A stretch of DNA of 64,000 nucleotides from JAZKIX01 sp040384645. Lineage in GTDB: Bacteria; Pseudomonadota; Gammaproteobacteria; Burkholderiales; Burkholderiaceae_D. The position numbers were made by a program, and so were the translations under genes. Every line of letters begins with the position of its first letter. The stretch's first letter is position 1. Below the pieces are notes generated by a model. The model ran no database searches. It worked only from the letters and a program-made list of their open reading frames with translations, and was not told the origin of the DNA. Where the stretch lies: NCBI GenBank assembly GCA_040384645.1, contig JAZKIX010000069.1, forward strand, positions 14,756-78,755, read 5' to 3'. Shown here piece by piece: positions 42,230 to 50,537 of the stretch.

Positions 42230-44470
42230 TCAACTGCCGATCCGGCCGCCATCGTTCTTGGTGATGACGATGGTGGCAGAGCGTGGCCGTTTGCCAGCGC
42301 CGTAGCCAGCATTGGCAGGCCATTGGCTGGTGTACTTGCTTGAATCGCCGATATTGGCTTGAACCGTGTTTTCACCAGGATGCTGAATGTTGACGAACAT
42401 GGCTTTGCCATCAGGCGTTTCGCACAGGCCGGTGATTTCGCAACCTACCGGGCCGACCAAAAAGCGCTTCAGGGTGTCGGCGCTGGGTGCCTTACCGACA
42501 TGGGTATTGACCGTCAATGCACCGCCGGCCGCCAGAGGGTAGCTCAGCGCCACTTTTTTGCCGTCACCGACTTGGCCCGGCAAGGCGGCTAACATCATGC
42601 AATTGGTCACATCGGTATAGGCGCTATCGTCGGTCTGCATCCAGCAAATGCCGGTGTACGGACTAAATACCAAGCCATCCGGGCTGGAAAAATCCTGGTC
42701 ACTGGTCAGATTCGACAAATTGACCTTGCCGGTGTCGGCACCAGACTCGGCGCCGAACATGTAGACGTCCCAGGTAAAACTAGCTGCGGCAGAAGCGCCG
42801 CTGCCTTCTTTCATGCGCAAGATATGGCCGTTCGGGTTGCCTTGCGAGCTGCCAGCGCCTTTTACGTCAGTGTAGACGCGCGGGTTGGCGCTATCGGGAA
42901 CCAGTTGTGAGGAGCCGGTTGGCTCTACGCGGCGGTTGCTGTTATTGGTCAGGGCGTAATAAATTTCGCCGTTGGCAGGGTTGACCGAGCACCATTCCGG
43001 GCGATCCATCTTGGTCGCGCCGACCGCATCGGCTGCCAGGCGGGCATTGATCAGCACGTCGCCCTGGTCGGCAAAGCTATAGCCGGCAAAGGCGGCGATG
43101 AGCGGATTGGCAATCGATAATTCGACCCACTGACCGCTGCCATCGGCACTGAACTTGGCCACATACAGCTTACCGTTGTCGAGGTATTTGTCGCCGGTGG
43201 CCATGCGGTCCGTCGGGTTGGCGTCGGCTGCCAGCCAGGTCGCGGTCGAGACATATTTGTAAATGTATTCGTTGCGCGAATCGTCGCCCAGATACACCGC
43301 CAGCGGCTGACCTACGGTGGCGCGGCTGAAGGCGGCGCTCTCGTGCGCGTAGCGGCCCATGGAGGTACGTTTTTTGGCGGTTTTGGTCTTGTCGTAGGCA
43401 TCGATTTCCACTACATAACCCATGCCGTTGAGTTCGTTGCGATAGTCGTCGCTACCATCGATGGAGGCGCCGATCTTGCTGTTATTCCAGCGTGCGTACT
43501 TGTCATCGCTGCCGCCGGTTTCCCAACCGTGGCGCGAGGTGGCGCCCTGGTTACGGCCGTAACGCTTGAGCGAAGCGACGCTCTTGCCATTGGCACGGGC
43601 AGCGTCGTCGGTGGCGCTGCGGGTGAAATAGCCATTCCAGTTTTCTTCGCCGGTCAGGAAGGTCCCCCACGGCGTCTTGCCGGTACCGCAGTTGTTCAGG
43701 GTGCCGCGGGTCTTGGTGCCCGAGGTGGAATATTTGGTCACCATCAAGGCATTGCCACGTGCCGGGCCGGCAATTTCCATCTGGGTCAATGGGGTAATGC
43801 GGCGATTGAAGGCGGAATCCTTGCTGTAGCCCCAGCTGCTGCCAGTCTTGCGTACTTCGACGATGGCCACGCCGTGCAGCGCGACTTCCTTGTCGACTTC
43901 AGCGGCGGGACGCGGCAGCGCATTGGTGCCGCCATTGGCGTGGATGAAGAACGAGGCAGTTTTGCCTTCGTCGTTGGTGGTCGCTTCGTGGTTGATGGCC
44001 AGCAAGCCGCGGTCAACCGATGAGGCCGACGGTCTGCCATCGGCGCCCAGTCCAAACCATTCCATGCCGTCATGGTGATCGCCCGAGCGGTTGTCGAAAT
44101 CGGTGTCGCTACCGTCGTTCTTGTAAGCCGCCGTTGTCGCGCTCAAAGGGTCGCCTAGCGCATAGATGGCGCTGGCGCTGTAGCCGGCCGGCACCACAAC
44201 ACTGTCGAGCAAGCTCTTGCTGACTGCAGTAAAGCCGAGCAGTTTTTCAGCAGGAACAATCGCTGTCGGTGAATCACTGGTGCCGCCGCAGGCTGACAGG
44301 GCAAACGATCCCATCAGGGCGCTCGCTACCGTTGCCGCACCGCCGCGCAACAGGCTACGTCGGCTCAGACGCGCGTCCAGTACAGAATTGAAATGGGCAT
44401 TGGATGAATCGTTGTAACCGAGCGCATCGGCATCAACGGCGGTAACTGACAGATCTGCGGGTTTGTTCAT
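42230..44470 (-). CDS. phoX: Tat-exported alkaline phosphatase PhoX (DUF839)
   Basis: A calcium-dependent phosphatase of the PhoX family, 746 residues. It has a twin-arginine signal ('LSRRSLLRGGAATVASALMGSFALSACGG'), then 'AVSKSLLDSVVVPAGYSASAIYALGDPLS', 'RSGDHHDGMEWFGLGADG', 'GLLAINHEATTNDE', 'NNCGTGKTPWGTFLTGEENWNGYF', 'YVVEIDAYDKTKTAKKRTSMGRYAHESAAFS' and 'SSPDGLVFSPYTGICWMQTDDS'. ATG 44470 is chosen so that the Tat signal is near the N-terminus. A three-repeat Pho box lies just upstream, so expression should respond to phosphate starvation through PhoB. Confidence 0.94.
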   Translation of the reverse strand: MNKPADLSVTAVDADALGYNDSSNAHFNSVLDARLSRRSLLRGGAATVASALMGSFALSACGGTSDSPTAIVPAEKLLGFTAVSKSLLDSVVVPAGYSASAIYALGDPLSATTAAYKNDGSDTDFDNRSGDHHDGMEWFGLGADGRPSASSVDRGLLAINHEATTNDEGKTASFFIHANGGTNALPRPAAEVDKEVALHGVAIVEVRKTGSSWGYSKDSAFNRRITPLTQMEIAGPARGNALMVTKYSTSGTKTRGTLNNCGTGKTPWGTFLTGEENWNGYFTRSATDDAARANGKSVASLKRYGRNQGATSRHGWETGGSDDKYARWNNSKIGASIDGSDDYRNELNGMGYVVEIDAYDKTKTAKKRTSMGRYAHESAAFSRATVGQPLAVYLGDDSRNEYIYKYVSTATWLAADANPTDRMATGDKYLDNGKLYVAKFSADGSGQWVELSIANPLIAAFAGYSFADQGDVLINARLAADAVGATKMDRPEWCSVNPANGEIYYALTNNSNRRVEPTGSSQLVPDSANPRVYTDVKGAGSSQGNPNGHILRMKEGSGASAAASFTWDVYMFGAESGADTGKVNLSNLTSDQDFSSPDGLVFSPYTGICWMQTDDSAYTDVTNCMMLAALPGQVGDGKKVALSYPLAAGGALTVNTHVGKAPSADTLKRFLVGPVGCEITGLCETPDGKAMFVNIQHPGENTVQANIGDSSKYTSQWPANAGYGAGKRPRSATIVITKNDGGRIGS

Positions 44471-44510
44471 GGGAATCGATCCTAAGATTGAGTGAGATAA
44501 AAACTTGCCG

Positions 44511-44516
44511 ATTCTA
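44511..44516 (-). promoter_or_regulatory. phoX: phoX -10 element
   Basis: TAGAAT on the minus strand, about 10 nt downstream of the last PhoB half-site, the spacing expected when PhoB replaces the -35 contact. Confidence 0.5.
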
Positions 44517-44525
44517 GGCATGAAA

Positions 44526-44554
44526 CATGACCGGATAGTGACTGCCAGATGACG
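44526..44554 (-). promoter_or_regulatory. Pho box with three 11-bp repeats upstream of phoX
   Basis: On the minus strand GTCAT, GTCAC and GTCAT occur exactly 11 bp apart (TGAC at 44528, 44539 and 44550 on the plus strand), the periodicity of PhoB direct repeats. The most distal repeat touches the N gap, so more half-sites may be missing. Confidence 0.65.
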
Positions 44555-44564
44555 NNNNNNNNNN
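44555..44564. other. Assembly gap (10 N) between phoX promoter and a gene fragment
   Basis: Placeholder gap. It separates the phoX promoter from a fragment of an unrelated gene, so the join may be wrong or material may be missing. Confidence 0.9.
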
Positions 44565-44843
44565 GACGATTGCGCGCAGGCTCGGCCAGCCCGTTGCGCT
44601 GAAGGCGGAAGCCCCAGGACTACTGCACAAGAGCGACCTCGGCTGCGTGAAGCTCAACTGCAAGACCGAGAGCGAGGTTGTTGCTGGTTACGAGGCCGTG
44701 GTCGCCAGCGCGAACGTGACAGGATATCTTTTGAAAAAATCGCGGAGAAATCGCCAGATCAGCGAGTTGCGTCATACCGCAGTGACCAAGCTCATCGGCT
44801 CATATGCGACAGGAGACAGGCGCAATAACTGCACTCAAGCCTA
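44565..44843 (+). pseudogene. Fragment of acyl-CoA synthetase (ATP-grasp part)
   Basis: Translation from the gap gives 'TIARRLGQPVALKAEAPGLL' then 'HKSDLGCVKLNCKTESEV', which matches the ATP-grasp subunit of ADP-forming acyl/acetyl-CoA synthetases (Lys-binding 'VALKA..PGLLHKSDLG'). After about 44730 the reading frame no longer looks like that family. It becomes Arg-rich and stops at 44841-44843, so only a short 3'-truncated piece remains. It may be a chimeric join of two remnants. Confidence 0.55.
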
Positions 44844-44949
44844 ATCCGCACGGGCGACGTGCTGGGGAAAACGGCCTACTGCCGCCACAGATTCAGACAT
44901 GGCTAAATTTGACACTGACATCGTTGCAATTAGCAGCGTATTTGTCGTA

Positions 44950-45037
44950 TTAATACTGCCAGGGGTATTTTTGAAGGCGCAATGAAACCGTGCGGAGAAG
45001 GGGGTATTTGCTCACATACCCCCTTGATATTGCAATA
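44950..45037 (+). repeat. Dispersed two-hairpin element, copy 6
   Basis: Hairpin 1 is shortened to AATAC/GTATT. The linker is CGCAATGAAACCGTGCGG. Hairpin 2 is perfect: GGGGGTAT with ATACCCCC (45000-45022). It lies 107 nt after the gene fragment and is convergent with the M48 gene. Confidence 0.78.
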
Positions 45038-45118
45038 TGACTTAGTGCGAGAAGGCAATTCAAGTCGTCGCCGCGAGGATCGATCCCGCAGCGTGAATTA
45101 TTCCTCTCGACCTACAAA

Positions 45119-45880
45119 TTACCCGCCTGCCTTTTGCTTCATGCGATCCGCGCGCGCGGCCGAACCTGGGTGGCTCGACATCATGCTATGGCTGCCGCCT
45201 TCGGTTTTTGCTAGTTTGCGGAAGGCCGATTCCATTGCCTTGACGTCATATTTATGCTTCTTCATGAAAGCAAAGCCGTAGTCGTCGGAGGCGCTTTCGT
45301 TCGATTGCGAGAATTGGGCATTGACCACTTTTTCAAACATATCACCCAGTTGCGAGTCGGCGATTTTGCCGACGGCGCCGTCGGCTTGCGCTGCGGCTTT
45401 ACGGCCGGCAGACGCCATGTAGGCAGTCTTCATGCGCGATGCCATGTGACCTAGTTTCGCGTGGCCGATTTCATGACCGATCACGCTGCGCAGTTCGTCG
45501 TCGTTCATCAAATCCATCAAGCCGGAATAAATGCGGATACTGCCGTCGGCGGTACAAAAGGCATTGACGTCAGGCGACAGATACACCTTGTAATTGAGCT
45601 TGAGGCCGTCTTCGCTGGTGTGTTTGCTAGTCAGCGCAGAGAGACGTTGTGCGTATTTGTTGCCGGCCGGTGCAATCTTGGCCTCGCTGTCATGATGCGC
45701 GACCATTTGTGCCGAGGCTTTAATGACATCCTTGTCGCTGACGGTAGCGGCACCGACCAAGTCTTTTGCAACGCCGACTTTGCCTAAAAGGTCATCGAAA
45801 TCAGCGTATGCAACGCCTGTGGTTAATAGTGCCGAAGCCAGCGTGGCAGCATACAGTGTCTTACCGAAGGTGATTTTCAT
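45119..45880 (-). CDS. Periplasmic M48 metalloprotease
   Basis: A zinc metalloprotease of the M48 family, 253 residues. It has a signal peptide ('TLYAATLASALLTTGVAYA'), zinc site 'LRSVIGHEIGHAKLGHMASRMK' (HExxH) and a downstream Glu-bearing helix 'ASDDYGFAFMKKHKYDVKAMESAFRKLA' that supplies the third ligand. The C-terminal 'SSHPGSAARADRMKQKAGG' also fits M48. ATG 45880 places the signal peptide at the start; a longer upstream start would not. It probably acts in envelope protein turnover, like other small periplasmic M48 enzymes. No operon partner. Confidence 0.9.
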   Translation of the reverse strand: MKITFGKTLYAATLASALLTTGVAYADFDDLLGKVGVAKDLVGAATVSDKDVIKASAQMVAHHDSEAKIAPAGNKYAQRLSALTSKHTSEDGLKLNYKVYLSPDVNAFCTADGSIRIYSGLMDLMNDDELRSVIGHEIGHAKLGHMASRMKTAYMASAGRKAAAQADGAVGKIADSQLGDMFEKVVNAQFSQSNESASDDYGFAFMKKHKYDVKAMESAFRKLAKTEGGSHSMMSSHPGSAARADRMKQKAGG

Positions 45881-46605
45881 AATATTTACTTGGCTATTAA
45901 TAAAAGAGCAGGATTGTAGCATCGCCCGAAAAGCGACTTGTTCGAGCTGGTAGCGATATCTTGGCATTGGTAAAATTTTGGAATGTAGGCAACGCTTATT
46001 GCGCTGTCTCAGCCGTGGTCAAGGCGATAGATTTTGCACGCGCGGCGGTTGCCAACACCCATGTACCAAGATATCCATAGGTTTAAACAAGGTGTAGGCA
46101 GCCGTACTGAGGTAGACCGTCAGCGGGTGTTCCAACAATTGCTGGCCTCCGCCGTCCGTGACGGCTTGCCAGCCGTACTCACCCAAGCAGGTTTAGAGTG
46201 GCTTTGTGACTGAAAATAGGTTGAGCCAGGCCACGCCATACAACATGAAACTCAAGCCCATCATCACAAGTAGCTCGAGGGCGGGACAATACGATGCGTT
46301 GAAACTAATTTTGCATGACGGACTTTTGCTGTGGACGGAGGCTTCCAGCTAAAAACAAAGCATGGTGTTTCATGTTTTCCTACAAACAATCGCGGTGTAC
46401 GCCGATGTAAATTGGTTTTCGAAAAATTTATGCTGGCAACTCAACGTTTTCGTTGGCTTTAGTCAACACGAGATTATTCATTCCCTCAATAGCAAAGTAG
46501 CAAGTCGCGCTCATAATTTGATCCACGGAAAGCAATTTTCCGGTCGGCTGTTCGCTTTGAATTGGTTGGCGGACTTTTCCACAATTACTGATCAATTTGA
46601 AGATC
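45881..46605. other. Intergenic region before the KaiC-like gene
   Basis: About 720 nt between divergent genes. It includes a possible 50-codon reading frame (46061-46213). No recognised RNA or promoter motif stands out. The KaiC-like gene promoter is presumably in the AT-rich part near 46360-46450. Confidence 0.4.
46061..46213 (+). CDS. Possible small protein (50 residues)
   Basis: Translation begins 'MYQDIHRFKQGVGSRTEVDR' and ends 'LPAVLTQAGLEWLCD'. It is amphipathic and has no membrane helix. It may be a real small gene or a remnant of a longer one. No ribosome binding site is clear and I do not recognise the family. Confidence 0.25.
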   Translation: MYQDIHRFKQGVGSRTEVDRQRVFQQLLASAVRDGLPAVLTQAGLEWLCD

Positions 46606-48114
46606 ATGAACACTCAACTAAACCTATCGCTTGACCCAATCAGCACCGGCGTGCCTGGTCTCGACAATATCCTTGGCGGCGGCTTGACGCCCCAGCGTCT
46701 ATATCTGGTAGAAGGCAATCCAGGTGCAGGCAAAACGACGTTTGCCATGCAGTTTTTGCTCGAGGGCGCAAAGCAAAACGAAAAAGGGTTGTATATCACC
46801 TTGTCTGAAACTGTCAGTGAGCTGCAGGCTGTAGCGGCGTCCCACGGCTGGAATCTGGATCAGATTGCGCTCTATGAACTACTTGACGCCGATGGTCTGG
46901 ATGTCGATTCCGAACAGTCCATCTTATATCCATCGGAAATTGAATTGGGCGCGACCACCAAAGGCGTAATGACGCTGGTTGAAGAGATAACACCGATGCG
47001 GGTGGTTTTTGACAGTTTGTCGGAAATGCGCTTGCTGGCACAAAATCCATTGCGTTACCGGCGCCAGATTTTGGCGCTGAAACATTTTTTTGCAACCTGC
47101 AAATGCACCGTGATGATGCTCGATGACAAGACCTCCGACCCGGGCGATTTGCATCTGCACAGCATTGCGCATGGTGTCATCAGCTTGGAACAAACGGCGC
47201 AGGAATTTGGAGGTGAACGCCGCCGCTTGCGCGTAGCAAAAATGCGCGGCATTAAATTTCGCGGCGGCTATCACGACTTCAATCTAGAAACCGGCGGGCT
47301 CCAAGTGTTCCCGCGCTTAGTAGCGGCAGAGCATCACCGCCCGTTTTCTGACGTGGTGTGTTCTACCGGTTCAAGGGAACTCGATCTGTTGATGGGTGGC
47401 GGCCTGACACCCGGCACCAACACCTTATTTATCGGCCCTTCAGGTGTGGGTAAAACGACGACCGCAGTCCAATGTGTGTTGACCGCTTTAAAGCGCGGTC
47501 AGCAAGTGGCATATTATTTATTCGACGAAGGATTGGGTACTCTGCTGTTGCGCGCCGCTTCGCTGGGTATGGATATCCGTCCTTATATCGAGCAGGGTTC
47601 ATTGGTGATTAACCAGGTCGATCCGGCAGAATTATCGCCCGGCGAGTTTTCCTACAAAGTGCGTAATGCGGTCGAGCGAGATCACGCAACGGTCGTTGTT
47701 ATCGACAGCTTGAACGCCTATTTGCACGCAATGCCCGGCGAGAAATTTTTGTTACTGCAAATGCACGAAATGCTGTCCTACCTGAGTCAACAAGGGATCA
47801 CCACTTTATTGATTTTGGGACAGCACGGCATGGTCGGCGAGGTACGTTCAGAAGTGGACATGAGTTATCTCAGCGATTCGATCATCATGTTCCGCTTTTT
47901 TGAAGTCAAGGGCGAAATCCTCAGTGCGGTGTCAGTGGTAAAAAGTCGCACCAACAATCATGAACGTACCATCCGCGAGTTCCGCCTCAGCTCTGAAAAA
48001 GGTTTGCAAGTGGGGCAGACCTTGAAAGATTTCGAAGGGATCCTGGCTGGATTGCCCACTTATTACGGACCGACCAGAATGCTGCAAGAAAGGTTGGAAC
48101 TGAATGGAGAGTAA
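46606..48114 (+). CDS. KaiC-like protein with two RecA-type ATPase domains
   Basis: A 502-residue double-domain KaiC/RadA-type ATPase. Domain 1 starts 'ISTGVPGLDNILGGGLTPQRLYLVEGNPGAGKTT' (Walker A about residues 37-45). Domain 2 has 'STGSRELDLLMGGGLTPGTNTLFIGPSGVGKTT' (about 277-285) and a C-terminal 'SYLSDSIIMFRFFEVKGEILSAVSVVKSRTNNHERTIREFRLS', as in KaiC. Aligned from memory with cyanobacterial KaiC, the phosphorylated Ser-Thr pair reads Ser-Tyr here, and the catalytic Glu-Glu pairs read Ser-Glu and Asp-Glu. No kaiA or kaiB is present. Its end overlaps the hybrid kinase by 11 nt, so they probably work together. Confidence 0.92.
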   Translation: MNTQLNLSLDPISTGVPGLDNILGGGLTPQRLYLVEGNPGAGKTTFAMQFLLEGAKQNEKGLYITLSETVSELQAVAASHGWNLDQIALYELLDADGLDVDSEQSILYPSEIELGATTKGVMTLVEEITPMRVVFDSLSEMRLLAQNPLRYRRQILALKHFFATCKCTVMMLDDKTSDPGDLHLHSIAHGVISLEQTAQEFGGERRRLRVAKMRGIKFRGGYHDFNLETGGLQVFPRLVAAEHHRPFSDVVCSTGSRELDLLMGGGLTPGTNTLFIGPSGVGKTTTAVQCVLTALKRGQQVAYYLFDEGLGTLLLRAASLGMDIRPYIEQGSLVINQVDPAELSPGEFSYKVRNAVERDHATVVVIDSLNAYLHAMPGEKFLLLQMHEMLSYLSQQGITTLLILGQHGMVGEVRSEVDMSYLSDSIIMFRFFEVKGEILSAVSVVKSRTNNHERTIREFRLSSEKGLQVGQTLKDFEGILAGLPTYYGPTRMLQERLELNGE

Positions 48115-50174
48115 TAGTTTTCTTGAAGGCCGATCACTGGTTTTAGCCCCGCATGGGCGCGATGCTGAAACGATCGTCACTGTACTTTCACGCAATAACT
48201 CTGACACTACACTGTGTGACAACATGCGCGTGTTGCTGCAAGAATTAGAACGTGGTGCAGGTACGGCGTTAATCACTGAGGAAGCCTTGCGTTCTGAAAA
48301 TATTACGCCACTGGCCCATTGGTTGTCGAATCAACCGTCGTGGTCCGACTTTCCAATCATCCTGTTGATTTCCAGCCAGTCAAAACGCAATGCACTACCA
48401 GTTGATATGTTGGCTGATTTAAGTAATGTAATGTTGTTGGAACGTCCCTTGAATGCCGAAACGCTGCGCCGTGCCGCCGCCTCTGCCTTGCGTGCACGCA
48501 AGCGGCAATATCAGGCCCGGCTTGTATTGTACGAATGCACGCTGGCGGAAGAACGCTTGCGTCTAGCCTTGAATGCCGGCCGGCTTGGCGCCTGGGAAAT
48601 CGAACTGGCTACGTGGAAACTGACCGCTTCGGATACTTGTAAAGCAAATTTTGGCCGTAATGCCGGCGAAGTCTTCAATTACGCCGCTATGCAAGCAGCA
48701 ATCCATCCAGACGACGCTGAGCGCTTTCGCTTGGTGGTGCAAAAAGCAATTGATGCAGCCATCGATTTCGATATCGAATTTCGTGTTTTGTGGCCAGATG
48801 GGGATCTACATTGGGTGCAGATGCGCGGTGAAACAGAACTTGGTAAGCAGGGTAAGCCGATTGGCCTGGCCGGTGTCTCGCTGGACGTTACCGAGCGCCT
48901 CGAATCGGCGGAAAAACTGCGCGTCAGCCAAGCCGCTCTGCAACACATGAATGACACGCTGGAAAGCCGTATCCACGAGCGAACCAGTGAATTGGCGCAG
49001 CTCAATAACCGTCTCATGCGCGAAATCAATGAACGCGAACGTACCCAGGCGGCACTAGCACAGGCACAAAAAATGGAAGCGATCGGCCGCCTGACCGGTG
49101 GCATTGCGCACGACTTTAATAATCTGTTGCATGTGGTGGTGGGCAACGTCGATTTAATCGATTTGATTTCGAGCGATGAGCGGGTCAAGCGTTTTGCCGC
49201 CACCGCAAAAAAGGCAACCCAACGCGGCACCAAACTAACTGGCCAGTTACTCGCCTTCGCCCGTAACCAAAGCCTAGATTTGAAAGCGGTTGACGTTTGT
49301 ACCTTAATTGAAGGTATGCAAGACCTGATCCGTATTTCGGTCGGTTCCACGATACAGGTTGAATTCAATTTACAGTCTGATCGGCGGCTGGCACTAGCCG
49401 ACATGAACCAGGTAGAGATGGCGATTTTGAACTTNNNNNNNNNNCAATGCCCGCGACGCCATGCCTGACGGCGGCAAGATTAAAATCGCTTGTTCAGTCG
49501 TACAAATAGATAACGATATATTGCCGGCTGGTCACTATGCATTGATCAGCGTCACCGACAACGGTAGCGGCATTGCGCCCGATATTTTGGGTAAAGTATT
49601 TGATCCATTTTTTACCACCAAGGCGGTCGGACAGGGAACTGGTCTGGGTTTGAGCCAAGTGTATGGTATCGCCCAACAATCCGGCGGCGCAGCGAAAATC
49701 CATAGTCAATTAGGTTGCGGCACCACGGTCGAGATTATTTTGCCGCTCGCGACCGAGGTGGCCAAAGACGCCACTGCTGAACTCGCACCTCAAAGCGATT
49801 ATCAAGGGAAGAAAATTTTAGTCGTGGAAGACGATGCAGAAGTACGGCAGTTCATGGTCGATTCGCTCAAGTTGCTGGGATACGAAGTCAGTGAAGCCGA
49901 AGATGGCGTATCCGGTCTACGCAAAATTGCCACAGATTTGCCAGATCTATTAGTGTTGGACTTTTTGATGGAAGGTATGAATGGTGCTGAGGTTATTACC
50001 AAACTGAATGTACTCAATCCCGACTTGCCGATTATTGTCGCTACTGGTTACGCTGACATGCGGGCAATCGATCAAGTGATCGGCAAGAATGCGATCTTGC
50101 GCAAACCGTTCCAGATCGATGAATTAGCCCGTAGCGTCCAAACTGCTTTGCACCAGCGAAGCGGCCGTGCCTAA
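48104..50174 (+). CDS. Hybrid histidine kinase with receiver domain (10-N gap)
   Basis: A soluble sensor kinase without membrane helices. It has an N-terminal receiver-like domain ('LVLAPHGRDAETIVTVLSR', lacking a clear phospho-Asp), a PAS domain ('LRLALNAGRLGAWEIELATWKL'...'DVTERLESAEKL'), a coiled coil and a HisKA 'MEAIGRLTGGIAHDFNNLLHVVVGNVDL'. The ATPase domain has 'NARDAMPDGG' and 'DNGSGIAPD', 'GTGLGLSQVYGIAQQSGG'. The C-terminal receiver is 'KILVVEDDAEVRQFM'...'LLVLDFLMEGMNG'. Frames on the two sides of the Ns (49435-49444) differ. The N-box consensus suggests about six missing nucleotides, so the gene is probably intact. Confidence 0.9.
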
Positions 50175-50537
50175 TTCACTCCGCTCATTGGAGATTCGCT
50201 GCGCTGACACTTCTCCAGCACATCGCATTGAATTTGAATGGCTTTATGTTTGCGTAAGCCAGACTTTATTTTAAAAACAGGTACTTTGGAACTGTGACCG
50301 GTTTAGAATGAGTCAACAAAAAATATCGCAAATCCTGCCGAAATTTCGCTATCCCCTCTGTGCATTGCATGAAATGATTCTCAAGGAGTAATCTCTTGCG
50401 AACAAACGTGTGAAGACATTTTGGTATGAGACAGCCTCTATCCAAGACGATCTATCCTGGCGCAACTCTATTGGCCGGCAGTTACGTTGCGCTAATTTCC
50501 TCCATCGATTCCAATTCTCAGCTTGCCGGAGACTGCC
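50175..50537. other. Intergenic region before the second sensor kinase
   Basis: About 360 nt with no recognised gene or terminator. CAAGGAGTAATCTC at 50382-50395 is a good ribosome binding site, but only a six-codon frame follows it. A promoter for the kinase gene is likely here but not resolved. Confidence 0.4.

Noticed and set aside
46362..46634. A 90-residue frame overlapping the KaiC-like start
   Set aside because: It overlaps the well supported KaiC-like start in another frame and has no recognisable domain or ribosome binding site.
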